DNA from: Gemmatimonadaceae bacterium
GTDB lineage: Bacteria; Gemmatimonadota; Gemmatimonadetes; Gemmatimonadales; Gemmatimonadaceae
Direction: 5' to 3'
Length of the DNA stretch: 64,000 bases
NCBI GenBank assembly: GCA_036273715.1
Contig: DASUHB010000033.1
Coordinates: 1 to 64,000, forward strand
Both the position numbers and the translations under genes were made by a program. The notes beneath the pieces were generated by a model. That model saw only the letters and a program-made list of their open reading frames with translations, ran no database searches and had not been told where the DNA came from. Numbering within the stretch: position 1 is the first letter of the stretch; every line of letters begins with the position of its first letter. Below, one piece after another: positions 44,664 through 53,472 of the stretch.

Positions 44664-45836
44664 ATGACCGACTTTTATGCCATAGACAGCGCGCTGTCCG
44701 AGGAAGAGCGCGCGGTGCGGGACAGCGTGCACCGCTTTGTGGACGAGCGCGTGTTGCCGATCATCGGCGACTGCTATGTGGAGGGCCGTTTTCCTCGCGA
44801 CCTGGTGCCGGAGCTGGCATCGCTCGGCGTGTTCGGAGCGAATCTGCCGGAAGAATACGGCTGTGCGGGGCTCAACAACGTGTCGTACGGATTGATCATG
44901 CAGGAGCTGGAGCGCGGCGACTCGGGGGTGCGGTCGTTCGCGTCGGTGCAAGGCGCGCTGGTGATGTATCCGATTTTCGCGTTTGGAAGCGACGAGCAGA
45001 AGCGGACGTACCTGCCGAAGATGGCGAGCGGCGAGATCATCGGCTGCTTTGGCCTAACGGAGCCGGACTACGGGTCGAACCCGGCCGGCATGATCACGAT
45101 GGCGCGGCAGCAGTCGGATGGCAGCTGGGTGTTGAACGGCGCCAAGATGTGGATCACGAACGGGTCGACGGCGCACGTGGCGGTGGTGTGGGCGAAGACG
45201 AACGGCGACAAGGACGAGCGGTCGATCCGCGGGTTCGTCGTGCCGACCAACACTCCCGGATTCACGGCGCGCGATCAGAAGGGGAAGTTGTCGCTGCGGG
45301 CATCGGATACGAGCGAGCTGGTGATGCAGGATGTGCACGTGGCGGGCGATGCGATTCTGCCGAAGAGCGCGGGGCTCAAGAGTCCCCTCATGTGTCTCAC
45401 GCAGGCGCGCTACGGCATTGCGTGGGGCAGCGTGGGCGCGGCGATGGCATGCTACGACGAGGCGGCATCGTACGCGTGCAACCGGGTGATGTTCGGCAAG
45501 CCGATCGGCGCGTTCCAGCTCCAGCAGGCGCGGCTGGCCGAGATGTTGACGGAGATCGTGAAGGGGCAGTTGCTGACGCTGCACTTGGGGCGGCTCAAGG
45601 ATGCGGGCACGATGACGCCGCAGCAGGTATCGTTGGCGAAGCGCAACAACGTGAGCATGGCGACGGACGTCGCGCGCGAGGCGCGCCGATTGTTGGGCGC
45701 GAACGGCATTCTGGCCGAGTACGCGTCGATGCGCCACATGGCTAATCTGGAGAGCGTGTACACGTACGAAGGGACGCACGACGTGCACACGCTGGTGTTA
45801 GGCCAAGCGATCACCGGCCTGAGCGCGTTCCAGTGA
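44664..45836 (+). CDS. gcdH: Glutaryl-CoA dehydrogenase-like acyl-CoA dehydrogenase
   Basis: The 390-residue flavoprotein oxidises and probably decarboxylates glutaryl-CoA (lysine and tryptophan breakdown), passing electrons to ETF. Family features are LTEPDYGSNPAGM, KMWITNGSTAHVAVVWA, RYGIAWGSVGAAMACYDEA and YEGTHDVHTLVLGQAITG, where the catalytic Glu lies. The YEGTHD form is typical of glutaryl-CoA dehydrogenases. ATG 44664 is preceded by TAGTTT (44651-44656) seven bases upstream with no Shine-Dalgarno. It leads the ETF module that follows. Confidence 0.9.
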   Translation: MTDFYAIDSALSEEERAVRDSVHRFVDERVLPIIGDCYVEGRFPRDLVPELASLGVFGANLPEEYGCAGLNNVSYGLIMQELERGDSGVRSFASVQGALVMYPIFAFGSDEQKRTYLPKMASGEIIGCFGLTEPDYGSNPAGMITMARQQSDGSWVLNGAKMWITNGSTAHVAVVWAKTNGDKDERSIRGFVVPTNTPGFTARDQKGKLSLRASDTSELVMQDVHVAGDAILPKSAGLKSPLMCLTQARYGIAWGSVGAAMACYDEAASYACNRVMFGKPIGAFQLQQARLAEMLTEIVKGQLLTLHLGRLKDAGTMTPQQVSLAKRNNVSMATDVAREARRLLGANGILAEYASMRHMANLESVYTYEGTHDVHTLVLGQAITGLSAFQ

Positions 45837-45912
45837 TCTGCTGCGCGGCGCCCACGCAAGCGGGCGGCGCCGCCGCGATTGTGTCGGACTCAAACTCAAG
45901 GGAGCACGCGCG

Positions 45913-46665
45913 GTGAAGATAGCCGTGTGCATCAAGCGCGCCGCCGACATGGAGACGCGGTTCAAGATTGCGGCGGACGGGAAGTCGATCGACGAAACCG
46001 GTGTGAAGTTCGACATCGCGGATTTCGATGGCTTCGCGGTCGAGGCAGCGTTGCAACTCAAGGAAAAGGACGGCACGGGCGAGGTGACGGTGATCTCGCT
46101 CGGCAAGGACACGGTGCAGGAGACGCTGCGCAAGGCGTTGAGCATGGGCGCGGACAAGGCCGTGCATTTGAAGACGGATGCCGTGCCCGCCGACGCGTTG
46201 GTGATCGCGCGCGTGCTGGCGGCGGAGCTCGGGGGCGGCGGCTACGACCTCATGTTGTTCGGGCGGATGGCGATTGACGCCGCGAATCAGAGCGTGGGTC
46301 CGATGGCCGCGGAATTATTGGGAGTCCCATGTGTTTCGGCGGCGTCGCAGCTCGGCATTGCGGGCGGCCGGGGGACCGCGCGGCGCGAGCTCGAGGGCGC
46401 GGCGGAAGTGCTGGAGTTTCCGCTTCCGGCGGTAGTGACGATCGACGAAGGCATCGCGCGGCCGCGGCTGCCGTCGCTCAAGGGCATCATGGCGGCGAAG
46501 AAAAAGCCGCTCGAGGTGAAACCGGTGCAGGTCGGTGAATCGCGGGTCACGGTCATGAAGATGGAGCTGCCGCCGGAACGGACGGGCGGTCGGATCATCG
46601 GCGAAGGCCCCGATGCGGTGCCGGAGTTGGTGCGGCTGCTGCAGACCGAAGCGAAGGTGCTCTAA
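45913..46665 (+). CDS. etfB: Electron transfer flavoprotein subunit beta
   Basis: The 250-residue beta subunit of ETF holds AMP and part of the FAD site. KIAVCIKRAADMETRFKI and DFDGFAVEAALQLKEKDG open the protein. VISLGKDTVQETLRKALSMGADKAVHL and DLMLFGRMAIDAANQSVGPMAAELLG follow, and SLKGIMAAKKKPLE lies near the end. GTG 45913 has AAGGGAGC close upstream. It accepts electrons from acyl-CoA dehydrogenases such as the one just before it. The stop TAA overlaps the ATG of etfA. Confidence 0.94.
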   Translation: MKIAVCIKRAADMETRFKIAADGKSIDETGVKFDIADFDGFAVEAALQLKEKDGTGEVTVISLGKDTVQETLRKALSMGADKAVHLKTDAVPADALVIARVLAAELGGGGYDLMLFGRMAIDAANQSVGPMAAELLGVPCVSAASQLGIAGGRGTARRELEGAAEVLEFPLPAVVTIDEGIARPRLPSLKGIMAAKKKPLEVKPVQVGESRVTVMKMELPPERTGGRIIGEGPDAVPELVRLLQTEAKVL

Positions 46666-47654
46666 TGGCGAACACGTTCGCGTTCGTGGAGTCGCTGAGC
46701 GGGGCGCTGCGCCGCGTTGGGCTCGAGGCAGTGACCGCTGCGCGCCGGCTGGCCGATGCGACCGGCGGCGGGGAAGTGCACGCGTTAGTCATGGGCGCGC
46801 CCGGGATTTTGGCGACCGCCGAGGTGATCGGCGCGCACGGGGCGGACGTGGTGGAGGTGGTGGAGCACGCCGGCCTGGCGCTGTACTCGCCGGAAGTAGT
46901 GGCGGCGACGGCTGCGGCGCGCATCGGCGACGGGTCGTATCGCGCGGCGTTTTTCAGCGCGTCGGCGCAAGGCAAGGATCTGGCGCCGCGCGTCGCGGCG
47001 AAGCTGGGTGCGAGCCTGGGCGCCGACGTCACGGCCTTCGAAGCGTCGGGCGACGCGATTGTCGTTAGGCACCCGGTGAACACGGGCAAGGTGATCGCGA
47101 CGCTCTCGATCACCGGCACGCCGGTGCTGCTGTCGCTGAGGCCGGGAGCGGTGACGGCGGAGCGGGCGCCGCGGACGGCGCGCGTCGCGACGATCGCGCC
47201 GGCCATCGATCCGGCCGCGGCACGCGTGGTGCCCAAGGAATTGTTGGCGGGCAATACGGCGAAGCTGGATTTAGGCGAAGCGCCTGTAATCGTGAGCGGC
47301 GGCCGCGGGCTGCGCGCGCCGGAAAACTTCAAGCTGGTGGAAGATCTCGCGGCGGCGTTCGGAAACGCCGCGGTGGGTGCGACCCGCGCGGTGACCGATG
47401 ACGGTTGGCGGCCGCACACGGATCAGATCGGGCAGACCGGCCGCCTGGTGAGTCCGGATCTGTACATTGCGTGCGGAATTTCGGGTGCGATTCAGCACCT
47501 TGCCGGCATGCGGACGTCCAAGACCATCGTCGCGATCAACAAGGATCGGGAAGCGCCGATCTTCAAGATCGCGGACTACGGCGTGGTGGGTGACGTGCTC
47601 CAGATTCTGCCGGTACTCACGGAAGCCGTTCGCAAGGCAAAACAATCGCACTGA
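46665..47654 (+). CDS. etfA: Electron transfer flavoprotein subunit alpha
   Basis: The 329-residue alpha subunit binds FAD in its C-terminal domain. NTFAFVESLSGALRR opens the N-terminal domain, and IVSGGRGLRAPENFKLVEDLA, AAFGNAAVGATRAVTDDGW and GQTGRLVSPDLYIACGISGAIQH form the FAD-binding block. IVAINKDREAPIFKIADYGVVGD follows, ending the sequence close to DVLQILPVL. It overlaps etfB by one base. The heterodimer shuttles electrons to the quinone oxidoreductase encoded next. Confidence 0.95.
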   Translation: MANTFAFVESLSGALRRVGLEAVTAARRLADATGGGEVHALVMGAPGILATAEVIGAHGADVVEVVEHAGLALYSPEVVAATAAARIGDGSYRAAFFSASAQGKDLAPRVAAKLGASLGADVTAFEASGDAIVVRHPVNTGKVIATLSITGTPVLLSLRPGAVTAERAPRTARVATIAPAIDPAAARVVPKELLAGNTAKLDLGEAPVIVSGGRGLRAPENFKLVEDLAAAFGNAAVGATRAVTDDGWRPHTDQIGQTGRLVSPDLYIACGISGAIQHLAGMRTSKTIVAINKDREAPIFKIADYGVVGDVLQILPVLTEAVRKAKQSH

Positions 47655-47671
47655 TCGATGGGGCCGGGACC

Positions 47672-49381
47672 ATGCCGGCTCCACTGTTTTCATTCGAGCT
47701 CGCCATGACGTCATCCGCTCGTTCGCTGCCCATTGTGCCCGGCCAGTACCAGCCTGCGCTGCCGACGGATCGGTTCATCATCGCCGAAGCGCCCGATGCC
47801 GAGCACGTGCCGATGGACGTGGTGTTCGTGGGAGGCGGCCCGGCGGGGCTGGCGGGGGCGATCGAGCTGGCGCGTCTGGCGCGCGCCGATGCGGAGGTGG
47901 GGGGTTCGTTAGGCGAGATCCAGATCGCGGTGCTGGAGAAGGCGGGCGCGCTGGGCGAGCACTGCCTGTCGGGCGCGGTGGTGAACCCGGTGGCGTTCCG
48001 CGCACTGTTCCCGGACATGGCGGACGGCGACTTCCCGTTCCGCGCCAAGGTGTCGGGCGAGCGCGTCTACTTTCTGACGGGGTCTCGCGCGATCCGTCTG
48101 CCGACGCCGCCGACGATGCGCAACCACGGCAACTACGTGGGCTCGATCTGCGAGATGGTCCGTTGGTTGGGCGAGCGGGCCGAAGCGGCGGGCGTGAACA
48201 TCTTCACCGGATTTCCGGTGGCGTCGCTGCTGGTAGAGCACGAGCGCGTGATCGGCGTACGGACCACTCCGTCCGGTCTGGAGCGGGATGGGACGCGCGG
48301 GCCGGCGTACACGCCGCCGACCGATCTCACGGCGCGGGTGACGGTGCTGGCGGAAGGGACGCGCGGGCCGTTGACGCAAGCGTACTGCCGCTGGCGCGGC
48401 ATCGGCTCGGCCAACCCGCCGCTGTTTGCGTTAGGCGTGAAGGAGCTGTGGGAGGCCGCGCGCCCGCTCGATGCGGTGGTCCACACGCTGGGATGGCCGC
48501 TGCCCACCGACGCGTTCGGCGGCACGTTCATGTACCCGTTAGGCGGCAACCAGATCGCGGTGGGCGTGGTGGTCGGCCTCGACTATCGCCAGGCGTCCCT
48601 CGATGCGCACGAGCTGCTCCAGCGCCTCAAGCTGCACCCGCTGTTTCGCTCGTATCTGCAGGGCGGCGAGATGGTCGAGTGGGGCGCCAAGACGATTCCG
48701 GAAGGCGGATACTGGGCGCTTCCGGAGCGGCGCTACGGCGACGGCCTGCTCGTGACTGGCGACGCCGCGGGGTTCGTCGAAGTCGCATCGCTCAAAGGGA
48801 TCCACTACGCCATGCAGTCCGGCATTTTCGCGGCACGGGCGATCTTCGACGCGCTCAAGAAGCAAGACACGTCTGCGGCGGCGCTCGCGCCGTACGACCA
48901 GATGGTAAAGGACAGCTACATCACGCGCGACCTGTACGAGCGGCGCAACATGCGCCTGGCGTTCCAGCACGGCGGTCTGTACGGCGGCGGCATCAAAGCG
49001 GGGCTCATGACCGCGACGCGCGGCGCGTTTCCCGGCGGCCGCATCGCGTCGGAGCGGGATGCAGACGTCGCGCGCACATCGGACGGAGTGGCGCACGTGC
49101 AACCGGATGGCAAGCTCACGTTCTCGAAGCTCGATGCGGTCTTCCGGTCGGGGAACGCGACGCGCGACGACATTCCGTCGCATCTGATCGTTGGGCAGAA
49201 CGTCCCGCCGGCAGTGGCGGATTTTTACGCGCATTTGTGTCCGGCAGGAGTCTACGAGCGCGACGGCGACCGGTTGGTCGTGAGTCCGGCCAACTGCGTG
49301 GACTGCAAGGCGACCGATGACGTCGGGCCGCGCTGGACGCCGCGCGAAGGCGGCAGCGGAGCAAAGTACCGCAGCATGTGA
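47672..49381 (+). CDS. Electron transfer flavoprotein-ubiquinone oxidoreductase
   Basis: The 569-residue membrane-associated enzyme oxidises ETF and reduces quinone. The FAD motif is FVGGGPAGLAGAIELA; LSGAVVNPVAF, HTLGWPL and GDAAGFVEVASLKGIHYAM follow, as in the family. The C-terminal domain should bind a 4Fe-4S cluster with four Cys. Cys523 (in CPAGVYE), Cys542 and Cys545 are present, but the fourth position is Thr548 (CVDCKATDD, where the family has C-x-x-C-K-T-C). It is coded next to etfA. An ATG at 47705 is an alternative start; the N-terminal extension is not conserved. Confidence 0.92.
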   Translation: MPAPLFSFELAMTSSARSLPIVPGQYQPALPTDRFIIAEAPDAEHVPMDVVFVGGGPAGLAGAIELARLARADAEVGGSLGEIQIAVLEKAGALGEHCLSGAVVNPVAFRALFPDMADGDFPFRAKVSGERVYFLTGSRAIRLPTPPTMRNHGNYVGSICEMVRWLGERAEAAGVNIFTGFPVASLLVEHERVIGVRTTPSGLERDGTRGPAYTPPTDLTARVTVLAEGTRGPLTQAYCRWRGIGSANPPLFALGVKELWEAARPLDAVVHTLGWPLPTDAFGGTFMYPLGGNQIAVGVVVGLDYRQASLDAHELLQRLKLHPLFRSYLQGGEMVEWGAKTIPEGGYWALPERRYGDGLLVTGDAAGFVEVASLKGIHYAMQSGIFAARAIFDALKKQDTSAAALAPYDQMVKDSYITRDLYERRNMRLAFQHGGLYGGGIKAGLMTATRGAFPGGRIASERDADVARTSDGVAHVQPDGKLTFSKLDAVFRSGNATRDDIPSHLIVGQNVPPAVADFYAHLCPAGVYERDGDRLVVSPANCVDCKATDDVGPRWTPREGGSGAKYRSM

Positions 49382-49382
49382 T

Positions 49383-49413
49383 GCGGCGCCGCGCCGGCGG
49401 CGCCGCGCCTAAC
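49383..49413. terminator. Hairpin followed by a GCCTAAC heptamer, between convergent genes
   Basis: GCGGCGCCG (49383-49391) and CGGCGCCGC (49398-49406) form a perfect 9-base stem with a 6-base loop. GCCTAAC (49407-49413) follows immediately and its complement GTTAGGC supplies the TAG stop of the methyltransferase gene. This pairing of stem and heptamer recalls terminator-linked DNA uptake sequences in other bacteria. Confidence 0.5.
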
Positions 49414-50077
49414 GAGGTACCGCGCGGCGCAGCTCGAGCAGCCGCACGCGAAAGGTGAGTCCATCGTCGCGCACCTCGCGAACAGGTGCGGCGGCAAGCT
49501 CGAACCCCAACGACTCGCACGCGCTCACGAACGCATCGGCGGCCATGCGGCCCGGGTCGGCGACGGTGGCGACGCCGTGCGCCGCCAGCGCGCGGTCGAG
49601 CACCTGCGCGACGAGCTGCCCGTAGTCGCGCTCATAGAGCACATCGGCGGCGATGATGCGGTCGAAGCGGCCGAGATCGTCGGGCAGGCGCCGCCAATCG
49701 ACGAGGCGGGTGCGCGGCGCGCGTCCGACGTTGCGCAGGGCATTGACGCGCGCAAAGCAGAGCGCGTCGTCGTAATAGTCGATGGCGGTCACGTCGTAGC
49801 CAGCACGGAGCGCCGCGATGCTGCTCAGTCCGAGGCCGCAGCCTAACTCGAGGCACGAGCGGCCCGCGCCCGATTCGCTCGCGACCGCGTCGGACAGCGC
49901 GCGCGAGGCGGGCCAGAGGTCGGCCCAGTACGGCAACCGCTCGTCGCGCGAGAAGTCCTCTTCGTCGATGAGCGCCTCGATCGAGCGCGGCTTGAGGAGC
50001 GTGACGCGCTGTCCGGCGACGTCGACGTCCTGGGTGACGCAGACATGGCGCCGCTCGATGTCCTCGGCCAGTGTCAC
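49409..50077 (-). CDS. Class I SAM-dependent methyltransferase, METTL21/23-like
   Basis: The 222-residue protein has the SAM motif LELGCGLGLSSIAAL, an acidic loop VTAIDYYDDALCFAR, and ADVLYERDYGQLVAQ, which matches lysine-type (METTL21/23-like) family proteins, some of which methylate proteins. The N-terminus LPYWADLWPASRALSDAVA also fits. The start is GTG 50077; the moeA stop is three bases away, so it ends the operon. The TAG stop lies in a heptamer copy. Substrate unknown. Confidence 0.75.
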   Translation of the reverse strand: MTLAEDIERRHVCVTQDVDVAGQRVTLLKPRSIEALIDEEDFSRDERLPYWADLWPASRALSDAVASESGAGRSCLELGCGLGLSSIAALRAGYDVTAIDYYDDALCFARVNALRNVGRAPRTRLVDWRRLPDDLGRFDRIIAADVLYERDYGQLVAQVLDRALAAHGVATVADPGRMAADAFVSACESLGFELAAAPVREVRDDGLTFRVRLLELRRAVPR

Positions 50078-50079
50078 GG

Positions 50080-51330
50080 TCAGAGGGCGAAGGTCGCGCT
50101 CATGTGCGCATCTTCGCCGAGCAGCAGCGCGTTCACCGTTTCACCGGCCTCGACGCGCGGCCGGTCTTCGGGGATGACGAGGAGCGCATTGGCGCGCGCC
50201 ATGGACGTGAGCACGCCGGACCCCTGCGGTCCCGTCAGCCGGGCGGTCATCGCGCCGCCGGCGCCGACCGAGACGATGCCGCGCATGAAGTGCGTGAGCG
50301 GGGCGGCGATCGCGACCGGTTCTTCGAGCGTCACCGGGATTGGGCGCCGGTAGAGCCGCGTATGGCCGAGCATTTTGCGGAGCATCGGCCGCACGAACAG
50401 GTCGAAGGTGACCATGGTCGAGACCGGGTTGCCGGGCAGCCCGACCCACGGCCGCGTGCCGAGCCAGCCGAAGCCGAGCGGCGCACCCGGGCGCATGCGC
50501 ACCTTCCACACCGTCATCCCGACGCCTAACTCAGTAAGGACACTGCGCACGTAATCGAACTCGCCGGCGGAAATCCCGGCCGACGTGATCAACAGGTCGG
50601 CGCCCGAGCTGCGCGCGATGCGGTCGCGGAGCTCGCCCGGATCGTCGCGGACGAGTCCCAGGTTGATCGGCTCGCCGCCTGCGGCGCGGATCATCGCGTG
50701 CAGCGTATAGCTGTTGGACGTGAGGATTTTGCGGCCGGCCACGGCGTCCGGAAGTCCATCGAGATCCACGATCTCGTCGCCGGAGCCGAAGAACGCCACG
50801 CGGGGACGGCGATAGACATCGACGACCGCGGCGCCTATCGAGGCAAGGACGCCGACTTGCGCCGGACCGATGGGTTGTCCGCGATCGAACACGGTGCTGC
50901 CTGCCTCGATGTCTTCGGCCCGGCGGCGCACATTGCGTCCCGCGTCCCGCGCGTCGTGAATGGCGACCTGGGCAGTGCCGCGATCGGTGTCTTCCACGCG
51001 CACCACGCCGTCGGCGCCTTCGGGCATCTGTGCGCCGGTCATGATGCGCGTCGCCGTGCCACGTTCGACGCGCCGCGATGGGAACGCACCGGCGGCCACG
51101 GTTTCGAGAACGCGCAGCGTCACCGGCGCGCCGGGTCGGGCGTCGCGCACGTCGTCCGAGCGCACCGCGTAGCCATCCATCGCCGAATTGTCCCACGCCG
51201 GAAGCGTGAGCGGCGACCGCACGGGCTCGGCGAGGACCCTGCCTAACGAATCGAGGAGCGCGACGCGCTCGGCGCCGAGCGTGCGGATGTCGGCGATGAT
51301 ACGCGCCGCGGCGTCGGCGACGGAGAGCAT
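50080..51330 (-). CDS. moeA: Molybdopterin molybdenumtransferase
   Basis: MoeA inserts molybdenum into adenylylated molybdopterin. The 416-residue protein has PAWDNSAMDGYAVRS, IMTGAQMPEGADGVVRVED, DILTSNSYTLHAMI-like KILTSNSYTLHAMI and VGLPGNPVSTMVTF, all diagnostic. It is in the minus-strand operon after dacB, with one base between the two. The MogA-like gene is at 12.6 kb, so the pathway is split. Confidence 0.95.
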   Translation of the reverse strand: MLSVADAAARIIADIRTLGAERVALLDSLGRVLAEPVRSPLTLPAWDNSAMDGYAVRSDDVRDARPGAPVTLRVLETVAAGAFPSRRVERGTATRIMTGAQMPEGADGVVRVEDTDRGTAQVAIHDARDAGRNVRRRAEDIEAGSTVFDRGQPIGPAQVGVLASIGAAVVDVYRRPRVAFFGSGDEIVDLDGLPDAVAGRKILTSNSYTLHAMIRAAGGEPINLGLVRDDPGELRDRIARSSGADLLITSAGISAGEFDYVRSVLTELGVGMTVWKVRMRPGAPLGFGWLGTRPWVGLPGNPVSTMVTFDLFVRPMLRKMLGHTRLYRRPIPVTLEEPVAIAAPLTHFMRGIVSVGAGGAMTARLTGPQGSGVLTSMARANALLVIPEDRPRVEAGETVNALLLGEDAHMSATFAL

Positions 51331-51331
51331 G

Positions 51332-52939
51332 CTACGGGGTGCCGCCGCCGAGGCGCATGGACGCCAGGTCGACCGCGATGGCGTCCTGCACCCGCTCGAT
51401 CTCGCGCACCGATGTCGTCCAGTTGTTGCACAGCGCGCTGAAGATCAGCATGTGGCCGTCGGCGGTGGTCACATAGCCACTGAGCGATCGCGCGTTCGCC
51501 ACGAATCCCGTTTTCGCGTGCACGTTGCCCTGCGCGGGCGTCCCGCGCATGCGGTTTCCGATCGTTCCGTCGACGCCCGCGATCGGCAGCGCGTCGTAAA
51601 ATGCGCTGAATGCGGTGTCCTTGCGGATCGATGCCAACACGCGCACGAGGGTTTCGGGCGTGAGGTAGTCGTAGCGCGAGAGGCCGCTGCCGTCGCGTTG
51701 GACGAAGCCATCCGGCTGCACGCCCCAGGCGAGCAGCTGGCGACGCACGACGGCGATGCCGCTGTCGGCCGTGCCCGAGCCCGCGCGCTCGAGGCCAATC
51801 GTGCGCAACAGGATTTCGGCGATCTGGTTCTGCGACGGCTTGGCCATCGCGCGCAGCACGTCGCGCAGCGGCGGCGACAGGTAGGTGAACAAGGTGTCGG
51901 CCATCGGCGGCGCGGCGCGAGCCCGATGCGCGCCGCAACCGCCGAATCCCTTCCGCTCCTTCACATTGCGGAGCACGACGCCGCGTTCGATGAGCGCTCC
52001 GCGCAGCGCCTCGAGGTACGCGGTATTCTGATCGGGATAGACGACGTCCATCGTGTCGACGACATCGGGCGCGATCCACCCGGTGAGCACGACAGTTCCG
52101 GTGAGGGTGTCGAGCGACGTGTGCAGTTCGCCATCCAGTCGCGAGAACCGATGACGGCCGCCGCTGCCGGAGGCGAGGGATTCGGGCGGGAATGCCGTGA
52201 GTGCGGCGACGCGCACGGTGGGATAGCGCGGCGTGGGCAGCACGGCGACGCTCACTTTGCTGCCGGGTTTGCGTCCGCCGCGGATCACCATGCGGGCGGC
52301 GCCTTCGTTGAAGAACAATTCGTCGACGCCCGCGCTGTAGGACGCATCGAGGTCGTCCCAGGACCAACCGTAGCCCAACGTTGGGCCTGGAAACGCATCG
52401 AAGCCGCTCAGCACCTGGCCCGCGACGCGATCGATGCCGCGTGCGCGCAGGGAGTCGGCGATGTCGCGCATGGCGGAGAGGGCGTCGCCGCGCATGGCGT
52501 CGCTTTCGCTCGGATCGCCGCGGCCGTCCACCACCAGATCGCCGTGCAGCGTACCGTCGCAGACCGGGCCGTCGGCCACGAAGGTGGTGCGGAACTGGAA
52601 GTTGGGGCCTAACTGAGCCAGCGCCACGGATCCGGTGATCACTTTCATGTTCGACGCCGGCATGAACAACTTGCCGGCATTGTGCGAGTAGAGCGTGTCG
52701 CCCCCGTCCGGATCGACGATGAGGATGCCCCAGTTGGCATTGCGGAACACCGAGTCCGCGATCATCGAATCGATACCGGTGCGCAACACTTCGAGCGGCG
52801 ATGGCGGCGCGGCACTCGTGGCCATCTGCGACGCAGGAAGCGCGGCCGGCTGCGGCGCCGGACTCGGATGGGTTCCGCCCGAGGCGCAGCCCAACGCGAC
52901 GAGGCCCGCGACCACCGCGGGCGTGCGACACACCTTCAT
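51332..52939 (-). CDS. dacB: D-alanyl-D-alanine carboxypeptidase/endopeptidase (PBP4, DacB)
   Basis: PBP4-type enzymes trim or cleave peptidoglycan cross-links. The 535-residue protein has a lipoprotein signal (LVALGC-ASGG), a Pro/Ala linker, then the SXXK motif (ASNMKV, with SNMK), SQNQIAEIL (SXN motif) and HAKTGFVANA (KTG). A large inserted domain of about 200 residues separates SXXK and SXN, as in the S13 family. It lies inside a molybdenum-cofactor operon, an odd place for it. Its ATG overlaps the mobB stop. Confidence 0.93.
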   Translation of the reverse strand: MKVCRTPAVVAGLVALGCASGGTHPSPAPQPAALPASQMATSAAPPSPLEVLRTGIDSMIADSVFRNANWGILIVDPDGGDTLYSHNAGKLFMPASNMKVITGSVALAQLGPNFQFRTTFVADGPVCDGTLHGDLVVDGRGDPSESDAMRGDALSAMRDIADSLRARGIDRVAGQVLSGFDAFPGPTLGYGWSWDDLDASYSAGVDELFFNEGAARMVIRGGRKPGSKVSVAVLPTPRYPTVRVAALTAFPPESLASGSGGRHRFSRLDGELHTSLDTLTGTVVLTGWIAPDVVDTMDVVYPDQNTAYLEALRGALIERGVVLRNVKERKGFGGCGAHRARAAPPMADTLFTYLSPPLRDVLRAMAKPSQNQIAEILLRTIGLERAGSGTADSGIAVVRRQLLAWGVQPDGFVQRDGSGLSRYDYLTPETLVRVLASIRKDTAFSAFYDALPIAGVDGTIGNRMRGTPAQGNVHAKTGFVANARSLSGYVTTADGHMLIFSALCNNWTTSVREIERVQDAIAVDLASMRLGGGTP

Positions 52940-53472
52940 TTCGACTCACTCCCGCGCCGCATCACGCGGCGCTCGACGAGATCAGCCACCGCCTCCAACC
53001 ACTCCGATGTGGCGAAGGAGATTTCCGGCACGCCCGGAGCGATCCCCGGCGTGTCGGTCACGATGGCGAGGTACGTGGATGCCTGCGGCGACGCAAGGTC
53101 GTAGAGCGGCGCGTGCTCGTGCACGGCCGCGGCGGTGCGGAACACTTCGATCTTGGGCAGCGCGGACTGCTTGAATCCCTCGCACAAGACGATGTCGGCG
53201 TCGGCCATGTAGCGGCGCGCGATGTCCTCCGGGTCTAACGGGTCGGTCCACCGCTCGATGAGCGCGAACTTGTCGGGTGCGGACATCGCGACCTTTTCAG
53301 CGAGTCCCTCGTGATAGTGGCGGTAGGTGTCGGTGGTTTCGGGATCGATCTCGAACGTGTGCGTGCCGTGCTTGATGGTCATCACGCGATACCCGCGTCG
53401 GTGCAGTTCCGCGGCGAGGCGCACCGTGAGGGTCGTCTTACCGTGGTGCTTCCGGCCGATGATCGCCACCAT
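52936..53472 (-). CDS. mobB: Molybdopterin-guanine dinucleotide biosynthesis protein B
   Basis: MobB is a GTP-binding partner of MobA in forming the guanine-dinucleotide form of the cofactor. The 178-residue protein from ATG 53472 starts MVAIIGRKHHGKTTLTVRLA (Walker A GRKHHGKT), with VMTIKHGTHTFEIDPETTDTYRHYHEG and ADIVLCEGFKQSALPKIEV characteristic of MobB. An ATG at 53496 is possible and overlaps mobA by 59 bases; 53472 overlaps by 35. Its stop overlaps the dacB ATG. Confidence 0.9.
   Translation of the reverse strand: MVAIIGRKHHGKTTLTVRLAAELHRRGYRVMTIKHGTHTFEIDPETTDTYRHYHEGLAEKVAMSAPDKFALIERWTDPLDPEDIARRYMADADIVLCEGFKQSALPKIEVFRTAAAVHEHAPLYDLASPQASTYLAIVTDTPGIAPGVPEISFATSEWLEAVADLVERRVMRRGSESK

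Noticed and set aside
51243-52949. 568-residue frame overlapping dacB on the same strand
   Set aside because: It is Arg-rich, lacks motifs and is a frame-shifted shadow of dacB, which has all its catalytic residues.
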